A DNA stretch of 32,792 nt, taken from Deltaproteobacteria bacterium. GTDB taxonomy: Bacteria; Desulfobacterota; Dissulfuribacteria; Dissulfuribacterales; QOAL01. Under the pieces are notes generated by a model. That model was not told where the DNA came from and did not search any database. It saw nothing but the letters and a program-made list of their open reading frames with translations. Shown here in pieces: positions 8,381-16,572 of the stretch; the stretch's first letter is position 1; the number at the start of each line of letters is the position of its first letter. Both the position numbers and the translations under genes were made by a program. The stretch is from positions 1 to 32,792 of the forward strand of contig JALVQQ010000191.1 in NCBI GenBank assembly GCA_027025395.1, in the 5' to 3' direction.

Positions 8381-8422
8381 GGTTCAGGCAACAACAGAGG
8401 CAGGTTGCGTATTGCCTGAACC
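8381..8422. terminator. Long hairpin between convergent HTH and helicase genes
   Basis: GGTTCAGGCAA (8381-8391) and TTGCCTGAACC (8412-8422) are perfect 11-bp inverted repeats; inside them CAAC and GTTG can add four more pairs. No T run follows on either strand, so this is either a non-classical terminator or a 3'-end stabilising hairpin for the small HTH transcript. Confidence 0.5.
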
Positions 8423-8607
8423 GGCCAGATGCGGCAGGTGCTGACATCGCCTTCAGTGCTTAACGCACCTGCCGCGGCTCCCGGGCAGCCTTCCGCCAAA
8501 ACCTTCCTGGAAATTCCACGTTTTTATCACCCTGTGATACCCGCCTTTTGTCCATGTCAAAACGCAACGCCAAGGCAGAAAAGCCTGCCCGCTGCGGCAA
8601 AGCCGCA

Positions 8608-10374
8608 TCAGAACAGGCTCTTCTGGCGCTGTTTCATGGTGCTTTTACGCTGCCTTTTTTTTGCCACCGGGGTCATTTTGAGATCATCCGGAATCTTTTT
8701 AATGAATATTGAGGGCCGTCTTGACCGAACAGCACCGTTTACCCTGCATTTCCTGGGATATGTCAGGTAAAGCCTCTCGGAGGCCCGCGTAAGCCCCACA
8801 TAGAAGAGTCTTGCCTCCTCATCAACAGGGCTGCCCTTCCACGGAATCACCTCATCGTCACAGCCTGCTATAAACACCACCGGAAACTCGAGCCCCTTTG
8901 AGGCATGGAGGGACAGCAGGGACACCGCCTCGGTCCTGCTCCGAATGACATCGACCTCGTCCCTTAACAGCACCGCCAGGCTGTCAACCTCCGGATGGTG
9001 ACGGGCAGCCTCGATAAGCCCTGCAACTTCGGGCTGATCAATCTCAATATCCAGTGCTGACGCTATGCTTTTCAGAAGTTCCGGCAGCTCAAGCCCTGGA
9101 GCGGCAGCCTTCAGGTTGTTTCCTATGCGCACCCACCTGTCCCTGCGGCCTGGAAGACGGGACAGGTGATATTCCGCGCTCCGTCCTCTTACGGCTTCAT
9201 ACAGCCGCCATATATTCCTTAAGCTCTCCTGCTCCATAGGGTCCCGCTTGGCAGAAAGCTGATAAGGCACCCCCTCCTCAAAGAGCGCCCTGGCCACTTC
9301 CTCGCCAACGCGCCTGGTCCTGAAAAGCACGGCCACATCCGCAAGGCTCCTCATGATGTTCCCCTGTGCTGTTCCCGCATTCATGGAGTCAAAGCTGAGG
9401 CTCCCCACATTCCTTTCTATCTCATGGGCTATCCACCTCGCCTCGGCAACGGTATCCCTGTGGGGCTTGAATATGATCCGCCGTCCCGTCCCCCTGGCGG
9501 ACTTGAGCTCCGGAGCGCATTCCTGGCCGATCACTCTCCGGGCGGCATCAAGGAAAATCTGGGGGCACCTGTAGGCGCGGGAAAGGGTAACGGATTTTAC
9601 CTGGACGAAATCCTCTGCAAAACGGTTCATGAAAGCGGGACTTGCCCCCCTGAATCCATAAATGGCCTGATTGACGTCACCAATTACCGTCACCTGTCCG
9701 TCAGGAGGCATCATGGCCCTCAGCAACCGGTACTGCACGGGACTCACATCCTGGAACTCATCAACCAGCACAGCTGAAAAGGCCCTCCGGAATTCCTTGC
9801 GGCATTCCGCCCTTTCAAGGGCATGCACAGCCTCCACCATGAGATCATCAAAGTCCCATACGCCGTACTCCTTCTTGGCCGCCTGGTATGCCTGGAAAAC
9901 CGCCCTGAACTCCGGCATGTTTTCAGGCGCCCTGACAGGCCAGTACTGCCTGGCACGGGAAACCGCCTGAAAAACCGCACGGGGCTGGCCACGCAGACCG
10001 GATTTTTTCATTACTTCAGCCATAATGCCCACGGCATCGGCCTGACTTACGACATGTCTTTCCGCATTACATTCTTTCAGAAAGGATAGGGCCCAGCTGT
10101 GGAATGTTGCAACCTTGACCCTGTTTTCCGCATCCGGCCCGGCAAGTGCCCTTACGCGCCCTGATATTTCAGTGGCCGCCTGGTTGGTAAAGGTTATGGC
10201 AAGAAACCTTCCGTGAGCTTCCTTTTCAAGGAGCCAGGCAATGCGGCAGGTCAGCACCCGTGTTTTTCCCGTGCCGGGCCCGGCCTGCACAAGAAGCGGC
10301 CCCTTTCCGCTGGTAACGGCCTCCCGCTGGGCAGGGTTCAGGGCATCAAGAATGGAATTTTCAGAATTTGACAT
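8608..10374 (-). CDS. UvrD/PcrA-like superfamily 1 DNA helicase
   Basis: About 588 aa from the ATG giving MSNSENSILDALNPAQREAV. The open frame extends to 10431 with no clear ribosome-binding site for any start. SF1A motifs in order: NPAQREAV Q-motif, Walker A AGPGTGKTRVL, ITFTNQAATEI (Ia), VDEFQDVSPVQYRLL (Walker B), VIGDVNQAIYGFRGA (III), and C-terminal LLSLHASKGLEFPVVFIAGCDD (V) and EEARLFYVGLTRASERLYLTYPR (VI). It would unwind DNA with 3'-5' polarity in repair or replication restart. It is shorter than UvrD or PcrA (about 720 aa), mainly in the accessory regions, and has a basic C-terminal tail (KKRQRKSTMKQRQKS). It could be a Rep-like paralogue; which one cannot be settled by eye. Confidence 0.92.
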   Translation of the reverse strand: MSNSENSILDALNPAQREAVTSGKGPLLVQAGPGTGKTRVLTCRIAWLLEKEAHGRFLAITFTNQAATEISGRVRALAGPDAENRVKVATFHSWALSFLKECNAERHVVSQADAVGIMAEVMKKSGLRGQPRAVFQAVSRARQYWPVRAPENMPEFRAVFQAYQAAKKEYGVWDFDDLMVEAVHALERAECRKEFRRAFSAVLVDEFQDVSPVQYRLLRAMMPPDGQVTVIGDVNQAIYGFRGASPAFMNRFAEDFVQVKSVTLSRAYRCPQIFLDAARRVIGQECAPELKSARGTGRRIIFKPHRDTVAEARWIAHEIERNVGSLSFDSMNAGTAQGNIMRSLADVAVLFRTRRVGEEVARALFEEGVPYQLSAKRDPMEQESLRNIWRLYEAVRGRSAEYHLSRLPGRRDRWVRIGNNLKAAAPGLELPELLKSIASALDIEIDQPEVAGLIEAARHHPEVDSLAVLLRDEVDVIRSRTEAVSLLSLHASKGLEFPVVFIAGCDDEVIPWKGSPVDEEARLFYVGLTRASERLYLTYPRKCRVNGAVRSRRPSIFIKKIPDDLKMTPVAKKRQRKSTMKQRQKSLF

Positions 10375-10551
10375 GACTTGACGGAAAATTGCCTGACAGA
10401 CAGGGGCTTTCTGCATGAATTTCCCCGGCATATCAAAGAGGGCGTCCCGTTCGGGCTGCGGTCATGACGCCGCTCATACGGGGTATTCACAACTTCTATG
10501 CAAGACCGCAGCATTCAGGAGGGTATCCCCTCAAACCAGCCTCTTGCAATC

Positions 10552-12273
10552 TTATGGCGCCTTGATCAGATGGCGCTTGATCTTGCGCGTGGAGGTTTTG
10601 GGAAGCTCCTCATTTATCAGATGAAACTCTTTTATCCGCTTGTATGATGCAATGGTGTTATTAACCGTTTTGACCTCCTGGCTGATCAGCTCCTCCACTT
10701 CACTCTCTGCCAGGGTCCTTCCGGGATAATATTCACCTATTACTTCATAGTCCGGCACTATCACGGCGCAGACATCCTCTCCGGCAGTGCCGGAACGGGG
10801 CCGACCGTATATCATGGACTCGAGGATGAAGGGCCGACGGTTGAGTTCAGCCTCGATCTCCTCGGGATATACATTTTTACCAGCGGCGGTAACTATAAGG
10901 TTCTTTGAACGGCCGCATACATGGACGTACCCATCCTCATCCACAAACCCCAGATCGCCAGTGGCGAGCCACCCGTCATCTATCACCTGGCCGGTCGCCT
11001 CCTGATCGTTCAGGTAACCCTTCATTACCATAGGCCCCCTGAAACACAGTTCACCTATGCCCTGGGAATCAGGCTGAAGCACTTTTACCTGCACGCCGGG
11101 AAGCGGCTTGCCAATGGTTTCGTTTCTGGGCGCGTCAGGGGGATTGATGGTGAGCACCGGACTGGCCTCCGTGAGACCGTATCCCTGGAGTATCAACATG
11201 CCCAGACGGTTGAAATCCCGGGATACGAACAGCGGAAGGGCCGCGCCTCCGGAGATGAAAAATTTGATGCTCCCAAGACCGGCCTTTCCCCTGAGAGAAC
11301 GGAACAGCACCTTGCCCAGATCTTTTTTCCCGGCCTTTTCTCCCAGCCTGACCAGTTTCATCATTGCCCTGAAGGCATGACGCCTTACAGGCGGAGCCTT
11401 TTCAACCGCCCTGAAAATACCCTCCACCATTTTCTGGAACAGCAGGGGCACCCCAAGCATTATGGTCGTGCCCGAGGACCTGATATCCTCCATGAGGTAT
11501 TTTGAACGCAGGCTCCGGGCATAGGTAACATGGGCACCTGTATAGATAGGCAGCAGAAATCCTGCCGTGCATTCAAAGGTATGATTCATCGGCAGCACGG
11601 ACAAAAAACGCTCTTCACCAATAGCAAGATAACCCGCGATGGCCCTTTCGCATGCAAGGACATCGGACACAAGATTGGAATGGGTGAGCATGACCCCCTT
11701 TGGGCTGCCGGTTGTGCCTGAAGTAAAGATTATGGCGGCAAGATCAGAGGATTCCACGTGAGGCAACCCCGGGCCGGCGGCCCCTTCCCCAGCAGCCCTT
11801 ATATCGTCAACGGACATCACCCCTTCCCTGGCCTGCTCCCGCGCGGCGGCCGGAACAAGTGAAAACATGAAATCAGGAAGAGGAAATCCCCTGGGACAAT
11901 CCTGAAGAATATCAATAAAGCGCGGATCGGCAAAGGCGAACCGGGCGCCCGCGCCGGCAAAGAGCTGGCGTATCTCGTTTTCGCTGAGCAGTGAGTCAAC
12001 CGGAACATTTACCCCGCCCGCCATGCTGACGGCCAGATAGGCCCTGCCCCACTCGGGGCTGTTTTTGCCAAGGATCACCACCCGGTCACCCGGCCTGAGC
12101 CCCAGGGCCACAAGCCCCCGGGCCAGCAGTTTCACATCATCCGCCAGTTCCCTGAAGGTGACGCTTCTCGGGATATCAAGTGCTGAATGGGCAGGACGGT
12201 CGCCGTAGGCCGCCCCGGCCTGCATCAGCAGTTCCGGGATGGTATTTCTGGCAAGAGCAGGTGCCTTCAACAT
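10552..12273 (-). CDS. Long-chain acyl-CoA synthetase (AMP-binding, FadD-like)
   Basis: 573 aa adenylate-forming enzyme. Motifs: IIFTSGTTGSPKGVMLTH (P-loop-like AMP binding), GYGLTEASPVL, WLATGDLGFVDEDGYVHVCGRSKNLIV (hinge and ATP binding) and AGKNVYPEEIE, with the C-terminal catalytic Lys region LPKTSTRKIKR. It would activate a fatty acid to acyl-AMP and acyl-CoA at the inner membrane. It lies 34 bases downstream of the FadL-like porin gene on the same strand, so a fatty-acid import and activation operon is likely. AAGG sits eight bases before the ATG, with a fuller AGGAGG a few bases further up. Substrate chain length is not deducible. A FadR-like regulator lies about 5 kb away. Confidence 0.9.
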   Translation of the reverse strand: MLKAPALARNTIPELLMQAGAAYGDRPAHSALDIPRSVTFRELADDVKLLARGLVALGLRPGDRVVILGKNSPEWGRAYLAVSMAGGVNVPVDSLLSENEIRQLFAGAGARFAFADPRFIDILQDCPRGFPLPDFMFSLVPAAAREQAREGVMSVDDIRAAGEGAAGPGLPHVESSDLAAIIFTSGTTGSPKGVMLTHSNLVSDVLACERAIAGYLAIGEERFLSVLPMNHTFECTAGFLLPIYTGAHVTYARSLRSKYLMEDIRSSGTTIMLGVPLLFQKMVEGIFRAVEKAPPVRRHAFRAMMKLVRLGEKAGKKDLGKVLFRSLRGKAGLGSIKFFISGGAALPLFVSRDFNRLGMLILQGYGLTEASPVLTINPPDAPRNETIGKPLPGVQVKVLQPDSQGIGELCFRGPMVMKGYLNDQEATGQVIDDGWLATGDLGFVDEDGYVHVCGRSKNLIVTAAGKNVYPEEIEAELNRRPFILESMIYGRPRSGTAGEDVCAVIVPDYEVIGEYYPGRTLAESEVEELISQEVKTVNNTIASYKRIKEFHLINEELPKTSTRKIKRHLIKAP

Positions 12274-12307
12274 GAATCTGCCTTTTGCCTCCTGTGGCCC
12301 GGCATGA

Positions 12308-13561
12308 TCAGAATGTCCAGCTGAATGATACGTTTGCTATATGGGCATCTCCCTTGTATGTGCCCTTAAGGGTGGGGGTCGCCTTCTTGCCGACCTTGGC
12401 GTCCTCAACAGCCACGTAGGAGTATGCGGCATCAATGGTCAGCCGGTTCCAGCTCCAGCCCACGCCGAAACCGAAGATATTGCGGTCATTGGTGGAGAGT
12501 GACGGATCCCTGAAATCATCATCAATGGGTGACTCATCCCATGCGTATGAAAGCCGGAATGTCCACTGATCGTTCAGATAATACTCAGCGCCCAGACGGA
12601 TACACCACACGTCATCCCAATCCTTTTCCACTTCCACAATGCCCTCCTGGCCGGTTCCGGGTTGCTTGTCATAATTGAATTTGAGGTTTTCATATGCTGA
12701 CCACTGGGTCCACTGCAACTCTCCGGAAAACCGGAAATTTTTCAGCACGGTTGTGGATACGGCGAGAGAAAGCGTTGCCGGCAGATCCATGGGGAGGGTT
12801 AAATCACTTTCCGGGAACTTGCCGTTCATAACCGCATCGTAAGGCGGAGGCAGTGCCGGAAGCTCATATTTTGCGTCTCCGTCTATCCTGGTGCTTACAT
12901 GTGAATGATATGTAATTCCAAAACTCCAGTCATCAAACGGAACTGCCATTGCGGAAAGGACATAACCTGCTCCCCAGTCATCCCCTTCAACATCGGTATA
13001 GACATCTCCAAGAGGGGTAGGGATAAACTTTCTCATCTCTGCATCCACGTACACCACCTGCAGGCCAGCCGAAACCGAAAGCCAGTCAAACAGCTTTCCG
13101 GAAACGGCAGGCGTTATGTATATGGTGGAAAGCTCCGTGTACTGTGCATAATAGCGCCCTTCCCAGTGGTTATCCCACTCTGTTGTGAGACCGTAGGGCG
13201 CATTGATGGAAAGAGAGGCCCCGAACCTGTCCATAAATGGCATTGCGCCATACATATAGGGTACAAGATAGGCTATATGCTTGAGATTGTGATCATCCTT
13301 GTCATTATCAAGCTCCATGGACGGAAAAATCAGGGCGCCTCCGGCAGTAACGGCCGGCCGGTCCAGAAGGGCCGCGCCGGCAGGGTTGAACCACGCACAC
13401 TCGGCCACATCATGCCTGGCGGACATTGCCGCGCTGTTACCCATCGCCTTGGCGGAAAGCTCATTAAAAAGCTGAAACCCGGCCGCCTGAACGCTGTACG
13501 CCCTGGCGCAGAAAATAATTACAGCAGCAAGCAAGCAAAAACTCCCGGTTCTTTTAAACAT
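12308..13561 (-). CDS. fadL: FadL/OmpP1/TodX-family outer-membrane porin
   Basis: 417 aa from ATG 13561, with GGGAGGG immediately upstream; the track start at 13666 is too long. Signal peptide MFKRTGSFCLLAAVIIFCARAYSVQA, then AGFQLFNELSAKAMGNSAAMSARHDVAECAWFNPAG, the conserved FadL N-terminal hatch region with its NPAG motif. The rest alternates beta-strands as in a 14-stranded barrel and ends with Phe (VSFSWTF), the C-terminal signature of outer-membrane barrels. FadL proteins take up long-chain fatty acids and other hydrophobic substrates laterally through the outer membrane. The downstream acyl-CoA synthetase supports a fatty-acid role, but TodX-type hydrocarbon uptake is possible. Confidence 0.9.
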   Translation of the reverse strand: MFKRTGSFCLLAAVIIFCARAYSVQAAGFQLFNELSAKAMGNSAAMSARHDVAECAWFNPAGAALLDRPAVTAGGALIFPSMELDNDKDDHNLKHIAYLVPYMYGAMPFMDRFGASLSINAPYGLTTEWDNHWEGRYYAQYTELSTIYITPAVSGKLFDWLSVSAGLQVVYVDAEMRKFIPTPLGDVYTDVEGDDWGAGYVLSAMAVPFDDWSFGITYHSHVSTRIDGDAKYELPALPPPYDAVMNGKFPESDLTLPMDLPATLSLAVSTTVLKNFRFSGELQWTQWSAYENLKFNYDKQPGTGQEGIVEVEKDWDDVWCIRLGAEYYLNDQWTFRLSYAWDESPIDDDFRDPSLSTNDRNIFGFGVGWSWNRLTIDAAYSYVAVEDAKVGKKATPTLKGTYKGDAHIANVSFSWTF

Positions 13562-13770
13562 CATACCCTCCCTAAGATATAAAATTTCAGGCAAATCTGG
13601 CCCGGCGACCTGGCTTGAGACCATGCCCCGAGGGCAATCCCAGGCAGCCTGCCATCCCCAATGCAATAATCATGGCTGGCGCTGCCCCGTGCTGAACAAC
13701 CTGCCCTGGCTGCGCCGCGCCTCTCAACACGCACAAAAGGGCTTCTCAACAAATCCGGGCATTTTCTGAA

Positions 13771-13800
13771 TGTATCTGCCTCAAAGGCGCAACAGATACA
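13771..13800. repeat. Inverted repeat TGTATCTG/CAGATACA
   Basis: Perfect 8-bp arms at 13771-13778 and 13793-13800 with a 14-nt spacer, about 210 bp upstream of the fadL-like start. Could be an operator or the base of a hairpin. Confidence 0.45.
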
Positions 13801-13842
13801 GGCAGAATGCGCTACAGACATTTTTTTTGGCCTGTCTGCCTG
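13799..13842. repeat. Nested inverted repeat CAGGCAG/CTGCCTG with inner CAGACA/TGTCTG
   Basis: Outer arms at 13799-13805 and 13836-13842; inner arms at 13815-13820 and 13833-13838. The two right arms share CTG, so the two pairings compete. Eight T residues lie in the loop on the plus strand. Sits directly beside the previous repeat. Confidence 0.45.
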
Positions 13843-14077
13843 CAAACGCCCTGGACGCTGTGGTTGACGGCGCTCCGGACGGTGACTTTTACATGCCGCC
13901 TGACCGAATTCATCAAGGAGCCAAATCTTCATATTTATAACACAGATTCTCATCAATTACAAAATTACTGGCCGGGATGCGTGCCGGTACAACTGAATAT
14001 AAACCACCTGAAAATCAACCGGAGACAACCGTCATTACAACCCTTACGCCGCGGGCGCGGAAACCTGGACATCAAAA

Positions 14078-14104
14078 CAAAAAAGGGGGCGTCAAGCCCC
14101 CTTT
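14078..14104 (-). terminator. Intrinsic terminator of the cytochrome/barrel operon
   Basis: Read on the minus strand: AAGGGGGC stem, TTGAC loop, GCCCCCTT stem, then a run of T residues. A GC-rich hairpin with a T tail, 42 bases after the barrel stop codon. Confidence 0.9.
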
Positions 14105-14145
14105 GATCCGGGCAGGAATCCCTGCCATACTGTTCTTACACCTTC

Positions 14146-16554
14146 CTAGAATGCATAGGTAAGGTAGCCCATTACAAACTGGGCGGTATTGCCCTCGTCA
14201 CCATAGACGTATGGATCATCATCGTCAAAATGGGTGAAGTAGTAGTTGAGGCCGATACCAACCCCGCTGTCCAGCATGTATGAAGTCCCTATTGAGAAGT
14301 CAATCTGCTGGTAATCAAGATTTGAATATTTGTCTATGCCATTGATGTACGCCACATCGTAGAGATAGGGCTGAAGGGGATTCTGCCCGGCGCTTGTCAT
14401 GGTATAGGCGTCCAGCTTTGCATCTCCGGTGGGATACATGCTGTCAAAATCGAGCTTGTCTATATCTCCACGTCCTATGGTCCAGCTGAAGTCAGTGGTG
14501 ATATTCCAGTTGGGAAGAATCTGGTATGCAATGTTTGCAACAAATGAATGGGCCTCGGTGTAGTAATCCATATCGGTCTTTTCCGAACCAAACTGGTCCG
14601 TTGTTATGAAGTTACCTCAGCCGTCGTAGATGGCTATACAGTATTGCGAATCGTAACTGTCATACATGTATGTATAGCCACCGGATATTGTGAGATTGCG
14701 GATTGGATTGGCCATGATATTCAGACCTGTCATAAGGAGGTTGTTGCTCCAGTCCCTGCCGTCAAGCTCACCGTTCTTTGAGTAGCGGTACTTGACATGG
14801 AAGCTGGTATTGAGCATCGACATTGCGTTCCAGTAGGTCCTGAACTTGACCTCGTATATCTGGTCAGGCCTGTTGGAACGATCACCTGTGCGCTTGTCGT
14901 AGATTGCCGGCCCGTAGGCGCGGTCAAGGTCATAGAAATCAGCTGCATTCGGCTTGCTTGCATACCTGCCATAGGAGCCGTCAGGTGTGCATGAGGCATT
15001 GTTGAGCCTGTATGCATCATCTATGAAGGCCATCTTGTAATCAAGGGCGAATTTGAGTCCGTGCATCAGATGATAATCCGCACCGAACTTGAACAGATGC
15101 TCCTTGGTGCTCTCGGGGACACTGTGTACGTCGTAATGATCCCTGTTTTCCTCTGCGAATTCGTACTCTCCCTTGATCTTGAGGTTACGCAGCACCCTCC
15201 AGGCGGCGTTTACACCCACCTTGAAGTTATTGCTGTCATAACCGGAGAGCCGCTCATACTCCGGCTCAATGTACTCTTCAACCGCTGCCGGATCCGCGCC
15301 ATGAGCAATGTATCCCTCGGCGAGGGTCATGGTGTCGCCGGACTTGGTATTGTTCCTGTTCTGGACCTTTTCAACATATACATCCGAGTTGTCCAGGGCC
15401 TGATACTTGCCAAAGATATTAACGGTAAGGCCTGGCATGACCCTGGCGGTAATCCTTCCGCCAAACGTATTGTCCTTGAGCTTGAGAGAATCATCATAGT
15501 TGCCAGTGAGCACATCATAGGCCCCGCGCGTGGATGTGTTCTTGTTATTTGAGTAGAGATAGAACGCATTCAGCGTGGTGTGCCCGTTAATGTCCCAACG
15601 GAACTTCGCATTGTGCTTGTTCCTGCGGTTTTCAGGGACCTCCGCATAGGGCAGGGGGCCGCTGGCGCTGTTGTACTGGACCCTGTTAAGGAAATCCTCT
15701 CCCACCTTGCCCTTGGTGTTGTTATAGAGATTCTCCATCTCTTGATCATCAGTATTGAACTCCCTGTGCATGAAGGAATAGTTGAACGCCATTGTGCCGA
15801 TACGCAGGTTGAGTTCCGGACCGAACTCGTTGTTGGTCTCCTTGATCTCCTTTGTGTCGGACACAATGTGACATGCGCGGCACTTGCTGTTGGTCATGGC
15901 CTGCCTGTCGCCTTTTCTCTGTTCAAACCTGTGATGCAGGGTCAGGTCAAACTCCGGCACGTTCGGGATATGGAACGCCACGGAATGTTTGAGCAGCTCC
16001 CTGCTGATGGCATACTGGTTTGTGGGGTCACGGTCGGTGTGGTAAACCGAGGCTGTGCCGATTGTATTCGCCCCTCCGGTGTTATAGGTAATGCCGGTTT
16101 CAGGATCGGTTCCTGTCCTCGGTTTCTGGCCCTTCGGCTTGTTTGTGCTGAACACATGCGCCTCGAGATTGTCAAGGCTCACATGGCCCAGCCTGTGATA
16201 CAGGCGGTTGTAGTCGGCCTTGTAAACCATGACCCTTCCGAGCGAGAGCATTCCCTCATAGTCCTGATCGTTGAGATCACGGTACAGGCCGTCAAAACTC
16301 AGATCAAGGACACCGCTGTTTACCCGGAGATCTCCCCCGAACACTCCTGTCCATCTCTTTGCTGCCAGGGCATTGTACTCAAGGCCGCCCTTTGAACCGC
16401 CTTCATCCGCATGGAGCCTGCCCTGGGCATTCCAGGTGGCGCCTGCCTTGAGGCTGCCTTCAAATACCTTTTCATCTTCCGCGGCGCATACAGAGGCCCC
16501 GATAACCGCAAGGGCCAGAACCGCCACTGTAATGAGAACTGAAATTCGTTTCAT
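14146..16554 (-). CDS. MtrB/PioB-like outer-membrane barrel with in-frame UGA (probable selenocysteine)
   Basis: 802 codons if the TGA at 14617-14619 is read through; the track shows it as two ORFs (645 aa and 141 aa) in the same frame. ATG 16554 follows AAGGAGGG. Signal peptide MKRISVLITVAVLALAVIGASVCA, then alternating amphipathic strands and charged loops, ending GYLTYAF with the barrel-type terminal Phe. It follows the decaheme gene by 18 bases, as in porin-cytochrome pairs where the barrel sheathes the cytochrome across the outer membrane. One haem motif, C225-RAC-H229, lies in a loop. Codon 646 is TGA in a long loop (YCIAIYDG-U-GNF), seven residues after C639; a SECIS-like hairpin follows. 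The MtrB N-terminal CXXC is not seen. Alternative: a nonsense mutation. Confidence 0.85.
14584..14600 (-). promoter_or_regulatory. Candidate bacterial SECIS hairpin downstream of the in-frame UGA
   Basis: On the coding (minus) strand, 16 bases after the TGA, CGGACC-AGTTT-GGTTCG forms a six-pair stem (one G-U pair) with a five-base loop whose second base is G followed by U. Known bacterial SECIS elements need a short stem and a loop with G in one of its first two positions, roughly 16-37 nt after UGA. Here the loop begins 23 nt after the UGA. Short flanking segments (GGT/ACC and TTC/GAA) could extend the lower stem. Confidence 0.55.
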
Positions 16555-16572
16555 CCGGTTTCCCTCCTTAAA

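Larger units (their letters stand above)
13562..14145. other. Gene-free region upstream of fadL, with nested inverted repeats
   Basis: The track ORFs here (for example the Arg/Cys-rich 131-aa minus-strand one) lack domains and ribosome-binding sites and are treated as chance. The region holds two sets of inverted repeats (13771-13842) and the terminator of the cytochrome/barrel operon (14078-14104). The fadL promoter must be here, but no clear -35/-10 pair could be chosen. Confidence 0.55.

Noticed and set aside
10519-10532. GAGGG-TATC-CCCTC hairpin after the acyl-CoA synthetase gene
   Set aside because: Only five pairs and no T tail; too weak to call a terminator.
13561-13956. 131-aa minus-strand ORF upstream of fadL
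   Set aside because: Composition rich in Arg and Cys, no domain, no ribosome-binding site, and it covers the inverted repeats and probable promoter region.
14146-14571. Separate 141-aa ORF after the barrel ORF
   Set aside because: It is in the same frame as the upstream ORF with no stop other than one TGA between them, lacks its own ribosome-binding site and signal peptide, and looks like the last strands of the same barrel.
15580-16395. 271-aa plus-strand ORF
   Set aside because: It lies antisense to the barrel gene, whose coding evidence (signal peptide, haem motif, strand pattern) is clear.
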